From an uncultured Oscillospiraceae bacterium (GTDB lineage: Bacteria; Bacillota; Clostridia; Oscillospirales; Oscillospiraceae): 15,908 bases of DNA. Where the stretch lies: the NCBI GenBank assembly GCA_934565615.1, contig CAKTIH010000037.1:1-15908 (forward strand). Reading direction: 5' to 3'. The notes under the pieces are model-generated. The model did not search any database. It was not told the origin of the DNA and worked only from the letters and a program-made list of their open reading frames with translations. Below, in pieces: positions 1 to 6,513 of this stretch (the first letter of the stretch is position 1; every line of letters starts with the position of its first letter). The position numbers and the translations under genes were made by a program.

Positions 1-21
1 TACTCTTATTTTTTCAACATG

Positions 22-67
22 CTAAAAGTTGGAGCACCCGGAGCTACCCAGGTACCCCAACTTTTAG
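22..67. repeat. 11-bp inverted repeat enclosing three short GC-rich repeats
   Basis: CTAAAAGTTGG (22-32) is perfectly complementary to CCAACTTTTAG (57-67). The 24-nt interior carries imperfect tandem units of the form GGAGCACCC, GGAGCTACCC and AGGTACCCC (the outer units run slightly into the arms). It is followed by only three T's, so it is a poor intrinsic terminator. It could be the 3' end of an RNA or a REP-like element. I do not recognise a known RNA family, and the upstream gene is outside the window. Confidence 0.5.
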
Positions 68-101
68 TTTACAGCCAGTAATATAACCCGAATCATTTCA
101 G

Positions 102-151
102 CCTCCCGTTAATAAGATTGATTGATCTTATTAACGGGAGGTGTTTTTTTT
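102..151 (+). terminator. Perfect 17-bp hairpin with T8 tract
   Basis: The left arm 102-118 starts CCTCCCGTT and pairs without mismatch to 125-141, which ends CGGGAGG, around a 6-nt loop. TG and eight T's (144-151) follow. This is a textbook intrinsic terminator for a gene left of the window. Unusually, the 3' arm contains the GGGAGG ribosome site of the next gene, whose likely TTG start begins inside the T tract. The hairpin may therefore both end the upstream transcript and hide the downstream ribosome site. Confidence 0.8.
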
Positions 152-572
152 GTTATCTGCGAACAGCAGCGCTTTTGACGGCAGGGCCGCTGCGAGAGCC
201 GCGGCGGCATGGACGACGAGCGCGATAGGTTTGCTGATCATTGCATCGGCCATAATAAACGCGTCAGACTGCGGAGAGTACGTAATGGGATATGTCTGCT
301 CAGCGCTGAGCTTTCTGAGCGCGTTTTCTGCCGGAGCAGCCGCAGCCGGTAAAGGGAAAAAGGGGACTGTGTATGTAGGTGCACTGACGGGAGCCGTCAT
401 TACGACAGTCCTGCTTACGGTGGGCTTTATTGTGAAGGGGGCGGAAACAGATGCGTCGGCAGTGCTCAGTGTCGTCAGCTTCACGTTCGCGGGGAGCATG
501 GCCGGGGCTGTGATCTTCGGAAGAGGGAACGCGACCAAGCGCAAACGTTATGCACCGCGTCCCCGTGCTTGA
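150..572 (+). CDS. Small four-helix membrane protein, TIGR04086-like
   Basis: The protein is about 140 residues with four hydrophobic segments (about 21-38, 43-61, 72-93 and 100-120 from the TTG start), a Lys/Gly-rich turn between helices 2 and 3, and a basic C-terminal tail (KRKRYAPRPRA). Size and topology fit the small TIGR04086 membrane-protein family of Firmicutes, whose function is unknown; this is pattern recognition and not certain. The start is ambiguous: GTG at 141 is inside the hairpin stem, while TTG at 150 has GGGAGG eight bases upstream and is preferred. No in-frame ATG precedes the first helix. No partner gene is adjacent, since a 214-bp non-coding stretch follows. Confidence 0.6.
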   Translation: MLSANSSAFDGRAAARAAAAWTTSAIGLLIIASAIINASDCGEYVMGYVCSALSFLSAFSAGAAAAGKGKKGTVYVGALTGAVITTVLLTVGFIVKGAETDASAVLSVVSFTFAGSMAGAVIFGRGNATKRKRYAPRPRA

Positions 573-697
573 CATAACGGAGATGCATAAAGAGGTTTTC
601 GCGTTTATTCTCCCCGAAAAACAATGCTTTGCGGAAACGAATCGTAACAACAGTTAACATAAACGAGAAAAAATTTTGCTTTTTTTGAAAAAAGGAC

Positions 698-726
698 TTG
701 ATTATTTTGCAAGTTTGTAATATATT
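698..726 (+). promoter_or_regulatory. Sigma-A-type promoter for the 787 gene and xerD
   Basis: TTGATT (698-703) and TATATT (721-726) are separated by 17 bp in an AT-rich context. The expected transcription start is near 733, about 50 bp before the ATG at 787. It probably drives the membrane protein and the following recombinase. Confidence 0.6.
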
Positions 727-772
727 GTTACCAGAGTTGATTATGTTAATCACGCAACTGTTACCGAGAGTT
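726..772 (+). repeat. Direct repeat around a small palindrome in the 787 leader
   Basis: TGTTACCAGAGTT (726-738) recurs as TGTTACCGAGAGTT (759-772). The palindrome TGATTA-TGT-TAATCA (739-753) sits between the copies. The element starts at the end of the -10 box, so it could be an operator, but no regulator is identified. Confidence 0.4.
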
Positions 773-786
773 ACATTTTAACATAC

Positions 787-1266
787 ATGACAAGAGAAAA
801 TTGCGGTACGCACTCAATTACGCTGCTGTTCTCCTTCATGTGCGGCTCGCTGCTGTCGCTGATATATCTGATACCGAACATTCCTTTTCGTTTTGCGGAG
901 GATATGCCGGTCATCGCGGCGGCTGCAAGCTTCTCGGTCGGTGCGCTGACATGCGGGACAGCTTGCTGCATTACAGTTCAGCCGCTGTCGACCGCGGTGC
1001 TTGGCTGTGCGGCCGCGTTTGAGATGTACTCCGCTGTTACGGAGCTGTCAGCTAAAGAAGCCGCGTGGCGCATGGGTATCATGGCCGTGCTCATACCGCT
1101 TCACTTCCTTGTGTGCTCATACGGGATGGCTCAAAGCGGTATCGCCAGAGAGGCGATGCGGCAGGTAGGAACATACAACAGGAAACAGACGCTTTATACG
1201 TATGCAATTATGCTTGCCGGGCTTGCGGCCGCAGCGCTGCTGATCCGGTACATATTGAGAATATAG
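787..1266 (+). CDS. Unrecognised small integral membrane protein
   Basis: The 159-residue protein is mostly hydrophobic. Segments at about 10-30, 40-58, 62-80, 96-116 and 137-157 suggest four or five helices. A polar stretch (about 117-135, rich in Arg/Gln) lies before the last helix and the C-terminus is short and basic (RYILRI). There is no signal peptidase site and no catalytic motif I can name. The ribosome site is weak: only GAGAG about 15 bases upstream. It sits 29 bp before xerD and is probably co-transcribed with it. In some Clostridia the sporulation protein SpoIIM precedes a xerD gene, so a divergent SpoIIM relative is conceivable by position, but I see no sequence support for that. 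Confidence 0.6.
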   Translation: MTRENCGTHSITLLFSFMCGSLLSLIYLIPNIPFRFAEDMPVIAAAASFSVGALTCGTACCITVQPLSTAVLGCAAAFEMYSAVTELSAKEAAWRMGIMAVLIPLHFLVCSYGMAQSGIAREAMRQVGTYNRKQTLYTYAIMLAGLAAAALLIRYILRI

Positions 1267-1295
1267 ATATCTTAAACTGAAAGGAGGGCGTTTGA

Positions 1296-2186
1296 ATGCA
1301 GAACTCGGAATGCATAGAGCTTTTTGAAAAGCATCTTACCGAAGAAAAGAAAGCATCCGCAAACACCCTCAGTTCCTATCTCAGGGACATCCGCCAGCTT
1401 GGCGAATATTTGGACAGCCACTCGGAGAACACCATCGCAGAAGCCACGAGCGAGGATCTTCAGGGCTATATCGCAATGCTGAGAGCCGAGGGCAAATCGG
1501 TCGCGACCGTGTCCAGAAGCATTGCATCTATAAAGTGCCTGTATACGCATCTGTTCATAAAGCAGATCATTACTGTGAATCCCGCGCAGGGGCTTATTCC
1601 CGATAAAAGTACGCAGAAGCTGCCGGAGATACTGACCAGTAAGGAGGTCGAACTGCTGCTTGAGCAGCCCGAATGCATAGACCCGAAGGGCTTCAGAGAC
1701 AAGGCCATGCTCGAGCTGCTTTACGCGACGGGCATAAGAGTAACGGAGCTTATCGATCTCGACATCGGAGACGTGAATCTCGGTGCAGGGGTTATCCGCT
1801 GCCACAGCAGAAACAAGGAGAGATTCATACCGATGTACCCGGCAGCGGTAAAGGCGCTGAGCGATTATATAACGCTCGTGCGTCCGCAGATGATACTCAT
1901 GCCGGACGAGCAGTCCCTGTTCGTTAATGTCAGCGGTGAGCGCATGTCGCGTCAGGGCTTCTGGAAGATAGTCAAGCACTACCAGAAGAAGGCGGGCATC
2001 GAAAAGGACATCACGCCGCATACGCTGCGCCACTCCTTTGCCGCGCATCTGCTCGAAAACGGCGCGGATATACACGCGATACAGGAAATGCTTGGCCATG
2101 CCGATATATCCTCCACGCACATGTATTCTCAGCTTGTTAAAAAGCAGCTCAAGGATGTATATAACAAGGCGCATCCCAGAGCGTAA
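1296..2186 (+). CDS. xerD: Tyrosine recombinase XerD
   Basis: This is a 296-residue site-specific recombinase that would resolve chromosome dimers at dif with a partner recombinase. Residues 5-90 are the N-terminal SAM-like core-binding domain and 108-290 the catalytic domain. Catalytic residues: R148 (TGIRVTEL), H242 and R245 (PHTLRHS), H268 (LGHAD) and nucleophile Y277 (HMYSQ). The C-terminus, HPRA, matches the end of E. coli XerD, and length is standard. Odd point: the usual GKGxKxR loop that supplies the catalytic lysine reads CHSRNKER, one residue shorter, so only K174 is available there. AAAGGAGGG lies 8-9 bases before the ATG. A terminator follows directly. Confidence 0.9.
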   Translation: MQNSECIELFEKHLTEEKKASANTLSSYLRDIRQLGEYLDSHSENTIAEATSEDLQGYIAMLRAEGKSVATVSRSIASIKCLYTHLFIKQIITVNPAQGLIPDKSTQKLPEILTSKEVELLLEQPECIDPKGFRDKAMLELLYATGIRVTELIDLDIGDVNLGAGVIRCHSRNKERFIPMYPAAVKALSDYITLVRPQMILMPDEQSLFVNVSGERMSRQGFWKIVKHYQKKAGIEKDITPHTLRHSFAAHLLENGADIHAIQEMLGHADISSTHMYSQLVKKQLKDVYNKAHPRA

Positions 2187-2200
2187 TTGAATCAGACTCG

Positions 2201-2229
2201 GCCGGTGCGCGCTGCGTACCGGCTTTTTT
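2201..2229 (+). terminator. Intrinsic terminator after xerD
   Basis: GCCGGTGCG (2201-2209) pairs with CGTACCGGC (2215-2223) with one G-T wobble around a 5-nt loop, followed by T6 (2224-2229). It separates the 787-xerD unit from ruvCAB. Confidence 0.85.
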
Positions 2230-2232
2230 ATG

Positions 2233-2261
2233 TTGCGAGGAAAAGGCAAATGTGTTAAAAT
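2233..2261 (+). promoter_or_regulatory. Candidate extended -10 promoter for ruvCAB
   Basis: TTGCGA (2233-2238), a 17-bp spacer, then TAAAAT (2256-2261) preceded by TGT (2253-2255), giving an extended -10. It lies just after the xerD terminator and 20 bp before ruvC, the expected place for an operon promoter. The -35 matches consensus at only four of six positions. Confidence 0.5.
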
Positions 2262-2280
2262 TCATTGGGGACGTGATACT

Positions 2281-2793
2281 ATGCGGATACTCGGAATAGA
2301 CCCGGGGATTGCAACGATAGGCTTCGGCGTGGTTGAGTCCGACAGCCGCAGCCATAAGCTTATCAAGTGCGGAGTGATAACTACACCGGCGCACACGAGC
2401 CTGTCGAGCAGGCTTGAGCAGATATATGATGATATGTGCGGCTTGCTTGATATGTTCAAGCCTGACGCAGTCTCGATAGAGGAGCTTTTTTTCAACACCA
2501 ATATCACAACAGGTATTTCGGTCGCGCACGGCAGGGGCGTGATCCTGCTGGCGTGCAGAAAGGCCGGCGTCAAGATATATGAGTACACTCCGCTCCAGGT
2601 CAAGCAGGCGGTCGTCGGCTACGGCAGAGCGGAGAAGAGCCAGGTCATGGATATGGTGAAGCGCATCTGCGCACTGCCCGCACCGCCGAGGCCGGATGAC
2701 GCGGCGGACGCCGTTGCGCTTGCGCTGTGCCATGCGCGCAGCTCGACCTCATTGCTGTACAGAGGAGACAGGGAAGAATGTTCTACCATATAG
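2281..2793 (+). CDS. ruvC: Crossover junction endodeoxyribonuclease RuvC
   Basis: RuvC is a 170-residue Holliday-junction resolvase with an RNase H fold that cuts junctions symmetrically, in concert with RuvAB. The acidic catalytic set is visible: D7 (GIDPG), E67 (SIEELF), and D140/D143 (DDAADAVA), matching E. coli D7, E66, D138 and D141. The family segment FNTNITTGISVAHGRG (71-86) is intact. ATG 2281 is chosen because it gives the canonical MRILGIDPG start with GGGGA nine bases upstream; an in-frame ATG at 2230 would add a non-conserved extension overlapping the preceding T tract. The 3' end overlaps ruvA by 16 bp, implying translational coupling. First gene of ruvCAB. Confidence 0.97.
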   Translation: MRILGIDPGIATIGFGVVESDSRSHKLIKCGVITTPAHTSLSSRLEQIYDDMCGLLDMFKPDAVSIEELFFNTNITTGISVAHGRGVILLACRKAGVKIYEYTPLQVKQAVVGYGRAEKSQVMDMVKRICALPAPPRPDDAADAVALALCHARSSTSLLYRGDREECSTI

Positions 2794-3380
2794 AAGGAAA
2801 AGTTACGGAGCTTGAGCCGGGGCTTGCCGTGGTCGACTGCGGCGGCGTGGGCTTTGCGATCAATGTGACGCTGAATACAATGTCGGGGCTTCGTGCCGGT
2901 GAGAAAGCAAAGCTTTTCATTTCGGAGGCGATAGGGGATAATAATTTTGACCTCTATGGATTTCTGACAAAGAGCGAGCGCCGATGCTTCGAGATGCTTA
3001 TTTCAGTGTCCGGAGTCGGCGCAAAGGCGGCGATGTCTATACTCTCGCACACTACCCCCGAGGGGCTTGCGCTCGCTATCATGACCGGGGACGAAAAGAC
3101 GCTTACGGCCGCGCCGGGTATCGGCAAGAAGATCGCGCAGAGAGTCATCCTCGAGCTCAAGGACAAGATAAGCAAGGACATGGGCGGCGGCAGCATCTCA
3201 GTATCCGCTCCGGTCAGCGTATCTGCAGGCAGCAGCGACGCATTGAACGACGCCGTGGCAGGTCTTGCGGTGCTTGGCTATTCGAGCGCGGAGATCGCGC
3301 CCGTAGTTAATAAGCTCGACACGGCGTCCATGACGGCGGAGCAGATAATCAAGACCGTGCTGAAGCAGATGGTAAAGTAA
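2778..3380 (+). CDS. ruvA: Holliday junction branch migration protein RuvA
   Basis: The 200-residue DNA-binding subunit forms a tetramer on the four-way junction and loads RuvB motors. Residues 1-62 are the OB-fold domain (starts MFYHIEGKV, ends FDLYGF). Two helix-hairpin-helix motifs follow: SVSGVGAKAA (76-85) and AAPGIGKKIA (110-119). A Gly/Ser-rich linker (about 134-155) leads to the C-terminal RuvB-contacting domain (156-200). ATG 2778 is favoured over an upstream in-frame ATG at 2727 because it gives the standard N-terminus and has AGAGGAGA upstream. It overlaps ruvC by 16 bp and ends 13 bp before ruvB. Confidence 0.97.
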   Translation: MFYHIEGKVTELEPGLAVVDCGGVGFAINVTLNTMSGLRAGEKAKLFISEAIGDNNFDLYGFLTKSERRCFEMLISVSGVGAKAAMSILSHTTPEGLALAIMTGDEKTLTAAPGIGKKIAQRVILELKDKISKDMGGGSISVSAPVSVSAGSSDALNDAVAGLAVLGYSSAEIAPVVNKLDTASMTAEQIIKTVLKQMVK

Positions 3381-3393
3381 TGGAGAAAACGAA

Positions 3394-4434
3394 ATGAGCA
3401 TCAATTTCTCTGACGAAGTAAATGATGAGATCATAACGACCGCGGCAAGCCTGCCAGAGGACAGCGCGGAGGGGTCTCTGAGACCAAAAACCTTGACCGA
3501 ATATATCGGTCAGGAGAAAGCAAAGGCGAACCTCGCAGTGTTCATCAACGCTGCGAAAATGCGCGGAGAGTCACTTGACCACGTCCTCCTGCACGGCCCC
3601 CCGGGACTCGGCAAAACTACGCTTGCGGGGATCATCGCAAATGAGATGGGCGTCAACATGCGCATAACCTCCGGACCCGCGATCGAGAAGCCGGGCGATC
3701 TGGTGGCGATGCTGACGAATTTGAACGAGGGCGATATCCTCTTTGTCGACGAGATACACCGGTTAAACCGCGCGTATGAGGAGATACTCTATCCCGCGAT
3801 GGAGGATTACGCGATAGACATTATCCTCGGCAAAGGTCCGTCTGCGAACTCTATCCACCTCGACCTGCCGCACTTCACGCTGATCGGCGCTACAACGCGG
3901 TCAGGCCAGCTCACGGCGCCGCTGCGTGACCGTTTTGGCGTGTCCCTGCGCCTTGAGCTATACAGCCCTGAGGAACTGCGGCGCATCGTTGTGCGCTCCG
4001 CTGGGATACTGAATGTCCCGATAGAGCCGGACGGCGCGTATGAGATCGCGTCGCGCTCACGCGGCACGCCGCGTATCGCGAACCGCCTGCTGCGCCGCGT
4101 GCGCGACTATGCGCAGGTGATGGCGGACGGTGTTATTACAAGCGAGGTCGCGGACGCAGCTCTCTCCAAGCTCGAGGTCGATAAGCTCGGTCTGGACGCA
4201 CTCGACCGGCGGATGCTGCGCAGCATAATCGAGTTTTATAACGGCGGCCCCGTCGGGCTGGAAACGCTGGCGGCAACTATAAACGAGGAGTCTGTGACCT
4301 TGGAGGATGTTTACGAGCCGTACCTGCTGCAAAACGGCTTTCTGACAAGAACGCCGCGCGGCCGCTGCGTCACGCGTAAGGCCTATGACCACCTCGGAAT
4401 AGAATTTCTTGGGCAGCAGAAGCTGGATTTTTAG
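3394..4434 (+). CDS. ruvB: Holliday junction branch migration helicase RuvB
   Basis: RuvB is a 346-residue AAA+ ATPase motor that drives branch migration with RuvA. Motifs: Walker A GPPGLGKT (68-75), Walker B LFVDEI (116-121), sensor 1 GATTR (165-169), arginine finger R178 in PLRDRFG, and sensor 2 GTPRIANRL (224-232). The C-terminal winged helix contains GFLTRTPRGR (315-324). Length is normal. The short acidic N-terminal leader (1-30) is usual for Clostridia. GGAG lies about nine bases before the ATG. Third gene of ruvCAB. No clear intrinsic terminator separates it from the sigma-factor gene. Confidence 0.98.
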   Translation: MSINFSDEVNDEIITTAASLPEDSAEGSLRPKTLTEYIGQEKAKANLAVFINAAKMRGESLDHVLLHGPPGLGKTTLAGIIANEMGVNMRITSGPAIEKPGDLVAMLTNLNEGDILFVDEIHRLNRAYEEILYPAMEDYAIDIILGKGPSANSIHLDLPHFTLIGATTRSGQLTAPLRDRFGVSLRLELYSPEELRRIVVRSAGILNVPIEPDGAYEIASRSRGTPRIANRLLRRVRDYAQVMADGVITSEVADAALSKLEVDKLGLDALDRRMLRSIIEFYNGGPVGLETLAATINEESVTLEDVYEPYLLQNGFLTRTPRGRCVTRKAYDHLGIEFLGQQKLDF

Positions 4435-4474
4435 CAGTTTGACACATCTTTATACAAAAATCACTAAAAAGCTA

Positions 4475-4502
4475 TTGACTTTAAGGACTAATGTTGTATA
4501 AT
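4475..4502 (+). promoter_or_regulatory. Near-consensus sigma-A promoter for the sigH-like gene
   Basis: TTGACT (4475-4480), a 16-bp spacer and a perfect TATAAT (4497-4502), 34 bp before the ATG at 4537. The short leader lacks a clear AGGAGG, so translation may be weak or start near the 5' end. Confidence 0.75.
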
Positions 4503-4536
4503 ACTTGGTGTATATTTAGAAAATAAGTGTACGATT

Positions 4537-5154
4537 ATGATTGATTACGCATCACTTGAAGATAAGGAGCTCCAGTCGCTCGCCTCGTCAGGGGACAGGG
4601 AAGCGGAGGAAGCTTTGTCGGGGCGGTATCTGCGCCTTGTCAGGGCTTGCGCAAGACCCTTTTTCCTCGCCGGCGGTGACAGTGAGGATCTTATTCAGGA
4701 AGGCACCTTCGGCCTGCTCTCTGCGATAAGGCAGTACAGGGCAGACGCCGGGGCGTCGTTCAAAACCTTTGCGGAGCACTGCATCAGGATGCGTCTTCTT
4801 TCAGCAATTAAATCCGCATCCCAACTAAAGCATTTTCCGCTCAACGACGGTGTGTCGCTTGAGCAACTCTCAGAAGATCCCGGTGCACAATTATCGGCTA
4901 TCCCCGAAATCTCCCGGCGCAGTCCGGAAGAGCTTGTTCTGGAGAGAGAGAGCAAGGAAGAACTTTACGCGGCCTTTTCCAAATGCCTTTCACGGTTTGA
5001 ACTCAAGGTTCTCGACCTTTATCTGGACGGTCTTTCATATAGGGAGATCGCCGATATCCTCGGGAAGAGCGCAAAGTCCGTTGACAATGCCGTGCAGAGG
5101 ATCAGGCGCAAGCTGACGCGGAATCTCAAATCAGGCGACATCAGCATAAGCTGA
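4537..5154 (+). CDS. sigH: RNA polymerase sigma factor of the SigH (Spo0H) type
   Basis: The 205-residue sigma-70-family factor closely resembles B. subtilis SigH, which directs early stationary-phase and sporulation genes. Residues 8-95 are region 2: EDLIQEGTFGLLSAIRQY (50-67) is region 2.1-2.2, and ASFKTFAEHCIRMRLLSAIK (73-92) covers the -10-recognition helix. KHFPLNDGVSLEQ (98-110) matches the segment KHIPLNSYVSLDK of SigH. Region 4 (about 150-198) has the helix-turn-helix SYREIADILGKSAKSVDNAV. It has its own promoter. In B. subtilis sigH lies near rpmGB-secE, so the place after ruvB is different and a SigH paralogue is possible. No AGGAGG is visible before the ATG. Confidence 0.85.
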   Translation: MIDYASLEDKELQSLASSGDREAEEALSGRYLRLVRACARPFFLAGGDSEDLIQEGTFGLLSAIRQYRADAGASFKTFAEHCIRMRLLSAIKSASQLKHFPLNDGVSLEQLSEDPGAQLSAIPEISRRSPEELVLERESKEELYAAFSKCLSRFELKVLDLYLDGLSYREIADILGKSAKSVDNAVQRIRRKLTRNLKSGDISIS

Positions 5155-5201
5155 CCGCAAATACAGCCGATAGGCACATTTATCAAAAGAGAGGATTCAA
5201 G

Positions 5202-5480
5202 ATGTACGAAGACAAGACCTTAGTTTGCAAAGAGTGTGGTAAGGAGTTCGTTTTCACCGCCGGTGAGCAGGAATTCTACGCAGAGCGCGGCTTCCAGAAT
5301 GAGCCCCAGCGCTGCAAGGCATGCCGTGACGCTCGCAAGAACGCCGCTCGTGGCCCCCGTGAGTACTTTACCGCTACCTGCGCAGCATGCGGCGGCGAGG
5401 CAAAGGTTCCCTTTGAGCCCAAGTCCGATCGTCCCGTTTACTGCAGCGAGTGCTTCGCTAAGATGAGAGAGCAGGCCTAA
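5202..5480 (+). CDS. Double zinc-ribbon protein of unknown function
   Basis: The 92-residue soluble protein carries four CxxC pairs: C9/C12 with C38/C41, then C60/C63 with C81/C84. They form two predicted zinc ribbons separated by a basic linker (RKNAARGPRE). It resembles the probable zinc-ribbon proteins common in Clostridia, which have no established role; nucleic-acid or protein binding is inference. GAGAGG (5189-5194) lies seven bases before the ATG. Codon choice differs from the neighbours (CGT for Arg, CCC for Pro, GCT and TAC preferred), a pattern usual for highly expressed genes. It sits 47 bp after the sigma factor and is closed by a strong terminator. Confidence 0.8.
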   Translation: MYEDKTLVCKECGKEFVFTAGEQEFYAERGFQNEPQRCKACRDARKNAARGPREYFTATCAACGGEAKVPFEPKSDRPVYCSECFAKMREQA

Positions 5481-5492
5481 TCCGCCTGTACC

Positions 5493-5528
5493 GGGGTAAA
5501 GGGGCACTTGTGTGTCCCTTTACCTTTT
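5493..5528 (+). terminator. Intrinsic terminator after the zinc-ribbon gene
   Basis: GGTAAAGGGGCAC (5495-5507) pairs with GTGTCCCTTTACC (5512-5524) with one G-T wobble and a TTGT loop. Outer G-T pairs extend it, and TTTT follows. Confidence 0.85.
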
Positions 5529-5549
5529 GTGATTTACGGAGGTTTAATA

Positions 5550-5756
5550 ATGGAAATAACCAGAGAAACTCTCATATCTGAGATCATTGATAATTGCCCT
5601 CAGGCTTTCCCTGTTTTTCAGGAGATCGGCATGCACTGCATGGGCTGCGCGCTTGCCAGCGGCGAGACCCTTGAGCAGGCATGTGCCGCACACGGTGTTG
5701 ACCCCGATGAGTTTTTGACCTATCTCAAGGCCTATCTGGAAGTCAGCAATCCCTGA
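5550..5756 (+). CDS. DUF1858 / TIGR03980 redox-disulfide domain protein
   Basis: The 68-residue single-domain protein has the signature GMHCMGCALASGETLEQAC. C30 and C33 form the CxxC pair, and C16 and C44 are additional cysteines. The family is described as a hybrid-cluster-protein-associated redox disulfide domain and is found free-standing or fused. Its reaction is unknown; a thiol-disulfide or metal/cluster-handling role is inference. ATG 5550 has GGAGG 8-9 bases upstream. The gene is flanked by terminators on both sides, so it is probably its own short transcript or a read-through product. No hybrid cluster protein gene is in the window. Confidence 0.9.
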   Translation: MEITRETLISEIIDNCPQAFPVFQEIGMHCMGCALASGETLEQACAAHGVDPDEFLTYLKAYLEVSNP

Positions 5757-5778
5757 GGCAAACTGACGGTGAACTTAC

Positions 5779-5805
5779 AGACGCTGCCTTCGGCAGCGTC
5801 TTTTT
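5779..5805 (+). terminator. Intrinsic terminator after the DUF1858 gene
   Basis: AGACGCTGCC (5779-5788) pairs perfectly with GGCAGCGTCT (5792-5801) around a TTC loop, with T's through 5805. The trmK ribosome site follows within 12 bp. Confidence 0.9.
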
Positions 5806-5820
5806 ATATGCGGAGGAAAT

Positions 5821-6513
5821 ATGGACAGACGCCTATCGACCATAGCAGTTCAAATCGAAAACGGACTCGGTCTTGCCGACGTCGGCACGGATCACGGCTT
5901 TCTGCCGGTGCATCTGGCAAGACACGGCTACACCGGGAATATATACGCGTCGGATATAAACGAAGGTCCGCTCCGGACAGCCATCGATAATGCCGAGCAT
6001 GCAGGAGTTTCCGACAGAATAAAGTTCCTGCTGTGTGACGGGCTGCGGCTGTGCCCGCCGGATAAGGTGGACACGATAGTCATTGCCGGTATGGGCGGAG
6101 ACATGATATGCCGCATACTCGACGAAGCCGAGTGGTGCATGTCCGGTAAGTATAAGCTGATCCTCCAGCCGATGACGAAGCAGGATATCCTGCGCTACTG
6201 GCTCGTGAACAACGGCTTTGAAATATGCAGGGAGCTTATCGCGGAGGACGCCGGGGTGCTGTACCAGGTCCTTACGGCGCGCTTCGGCGGTGAAACAAGG
6301 CTTACGGACGTCGAGCTGTTCACCGGAAAGTACGAGCTTGCTGAGGATAAGATGCTATATGTGCGCCTTCTTCAGGAGCAGCACAGGCGCTTTGACAAGG
6401 CAGTCCGTGAAATGAGCAGCGGGGACAAGTGTCCGGAATATAAGCTGCGTTTATTTGAAGAGCTGCTCGGACAGCTTACGGAAATGAGGGAACGGTATGA
6501 CACGGATAAATGA
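5821..6513 (+). CDS. trmK: tRNA (adenine(22)-N(1))-methyltransferase TrmK
   Basis: TrmK is a 230-residue SAM-dependent methyltransferase that forms m1A22 in tRNA. The SAM-binding motif I is DVGTDHGFLP (20-29). IVIAGMGGDMI (86-96) and LILQPM are the TrmK-specific motif IV region. The C-terminal part (about 160-230) is the charged helical coiled-coil-like domain of this family. GGAGG lies four to five bases before the ATG. The last 17 bases overlap the Nif3-family gene, the usual partner in Firmicutes, implying translational coupling. Length is normal. Confidence 0.93.
   Translation: MDRRLSTIAVQIENGLGLADVGTDHGFLPVHLARHGYTGNIYASDINEGPLRTAIDNAEHAGVSDRIKFLLCDGLRLCPPDKVDTIVIAGMGGDMICRILDEAEWCMSGKYKLILQPMTKQDILRYWLVNNGFEICRELIAEDAGVLYQVLTARFGGETRLTDVELFTGKYELAEDKMLYVRLLQEQHRRFDKAVREMSSGDKCPEYKLRLFEELLGQLTEMRERYDTDK

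Larger units (their letters stand above)
573..786. other. Non-coding stretch with promoter and leader repeats
   Basis: I see no credible gene in these 214 bases. The right half is AT-rich and holds a sigma-A-type promoter, a near-perfect direct repeat and a small palindrome TGATTA-TGT-TAATCA (739-753). The left part (573-660) shows nothing I can name. Confidence 0.5.

Noticed and set aside
31..60. G-quadruplex on the minus strand
   Set aside because: Only three runs of three or more G's are present; four are needed for an intramolecular quadruplex.
22..67. Integron attC site
   Set aside because: The GTTGG...CCAAC orientation and the core sequences do not fit RYYYAAC/GTTRRRY, and no integrase or cassette is nearby.
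1272..2249. Long 325-codon open frame on the minus strand opposite xerD
   Set aside because: It mirrors xerD almost exactly, has no ribosome site or family motif, and xerD has a full set of catalytic residues.
4439..4467. TTGACA at 4439-4444 as a second promoter upstream of sigH
   Set aside because: The -35 is perfect but the expected -10 position reads CACTAA, a poor match; the TTGACT-TATAAT pair just downstream is much better.
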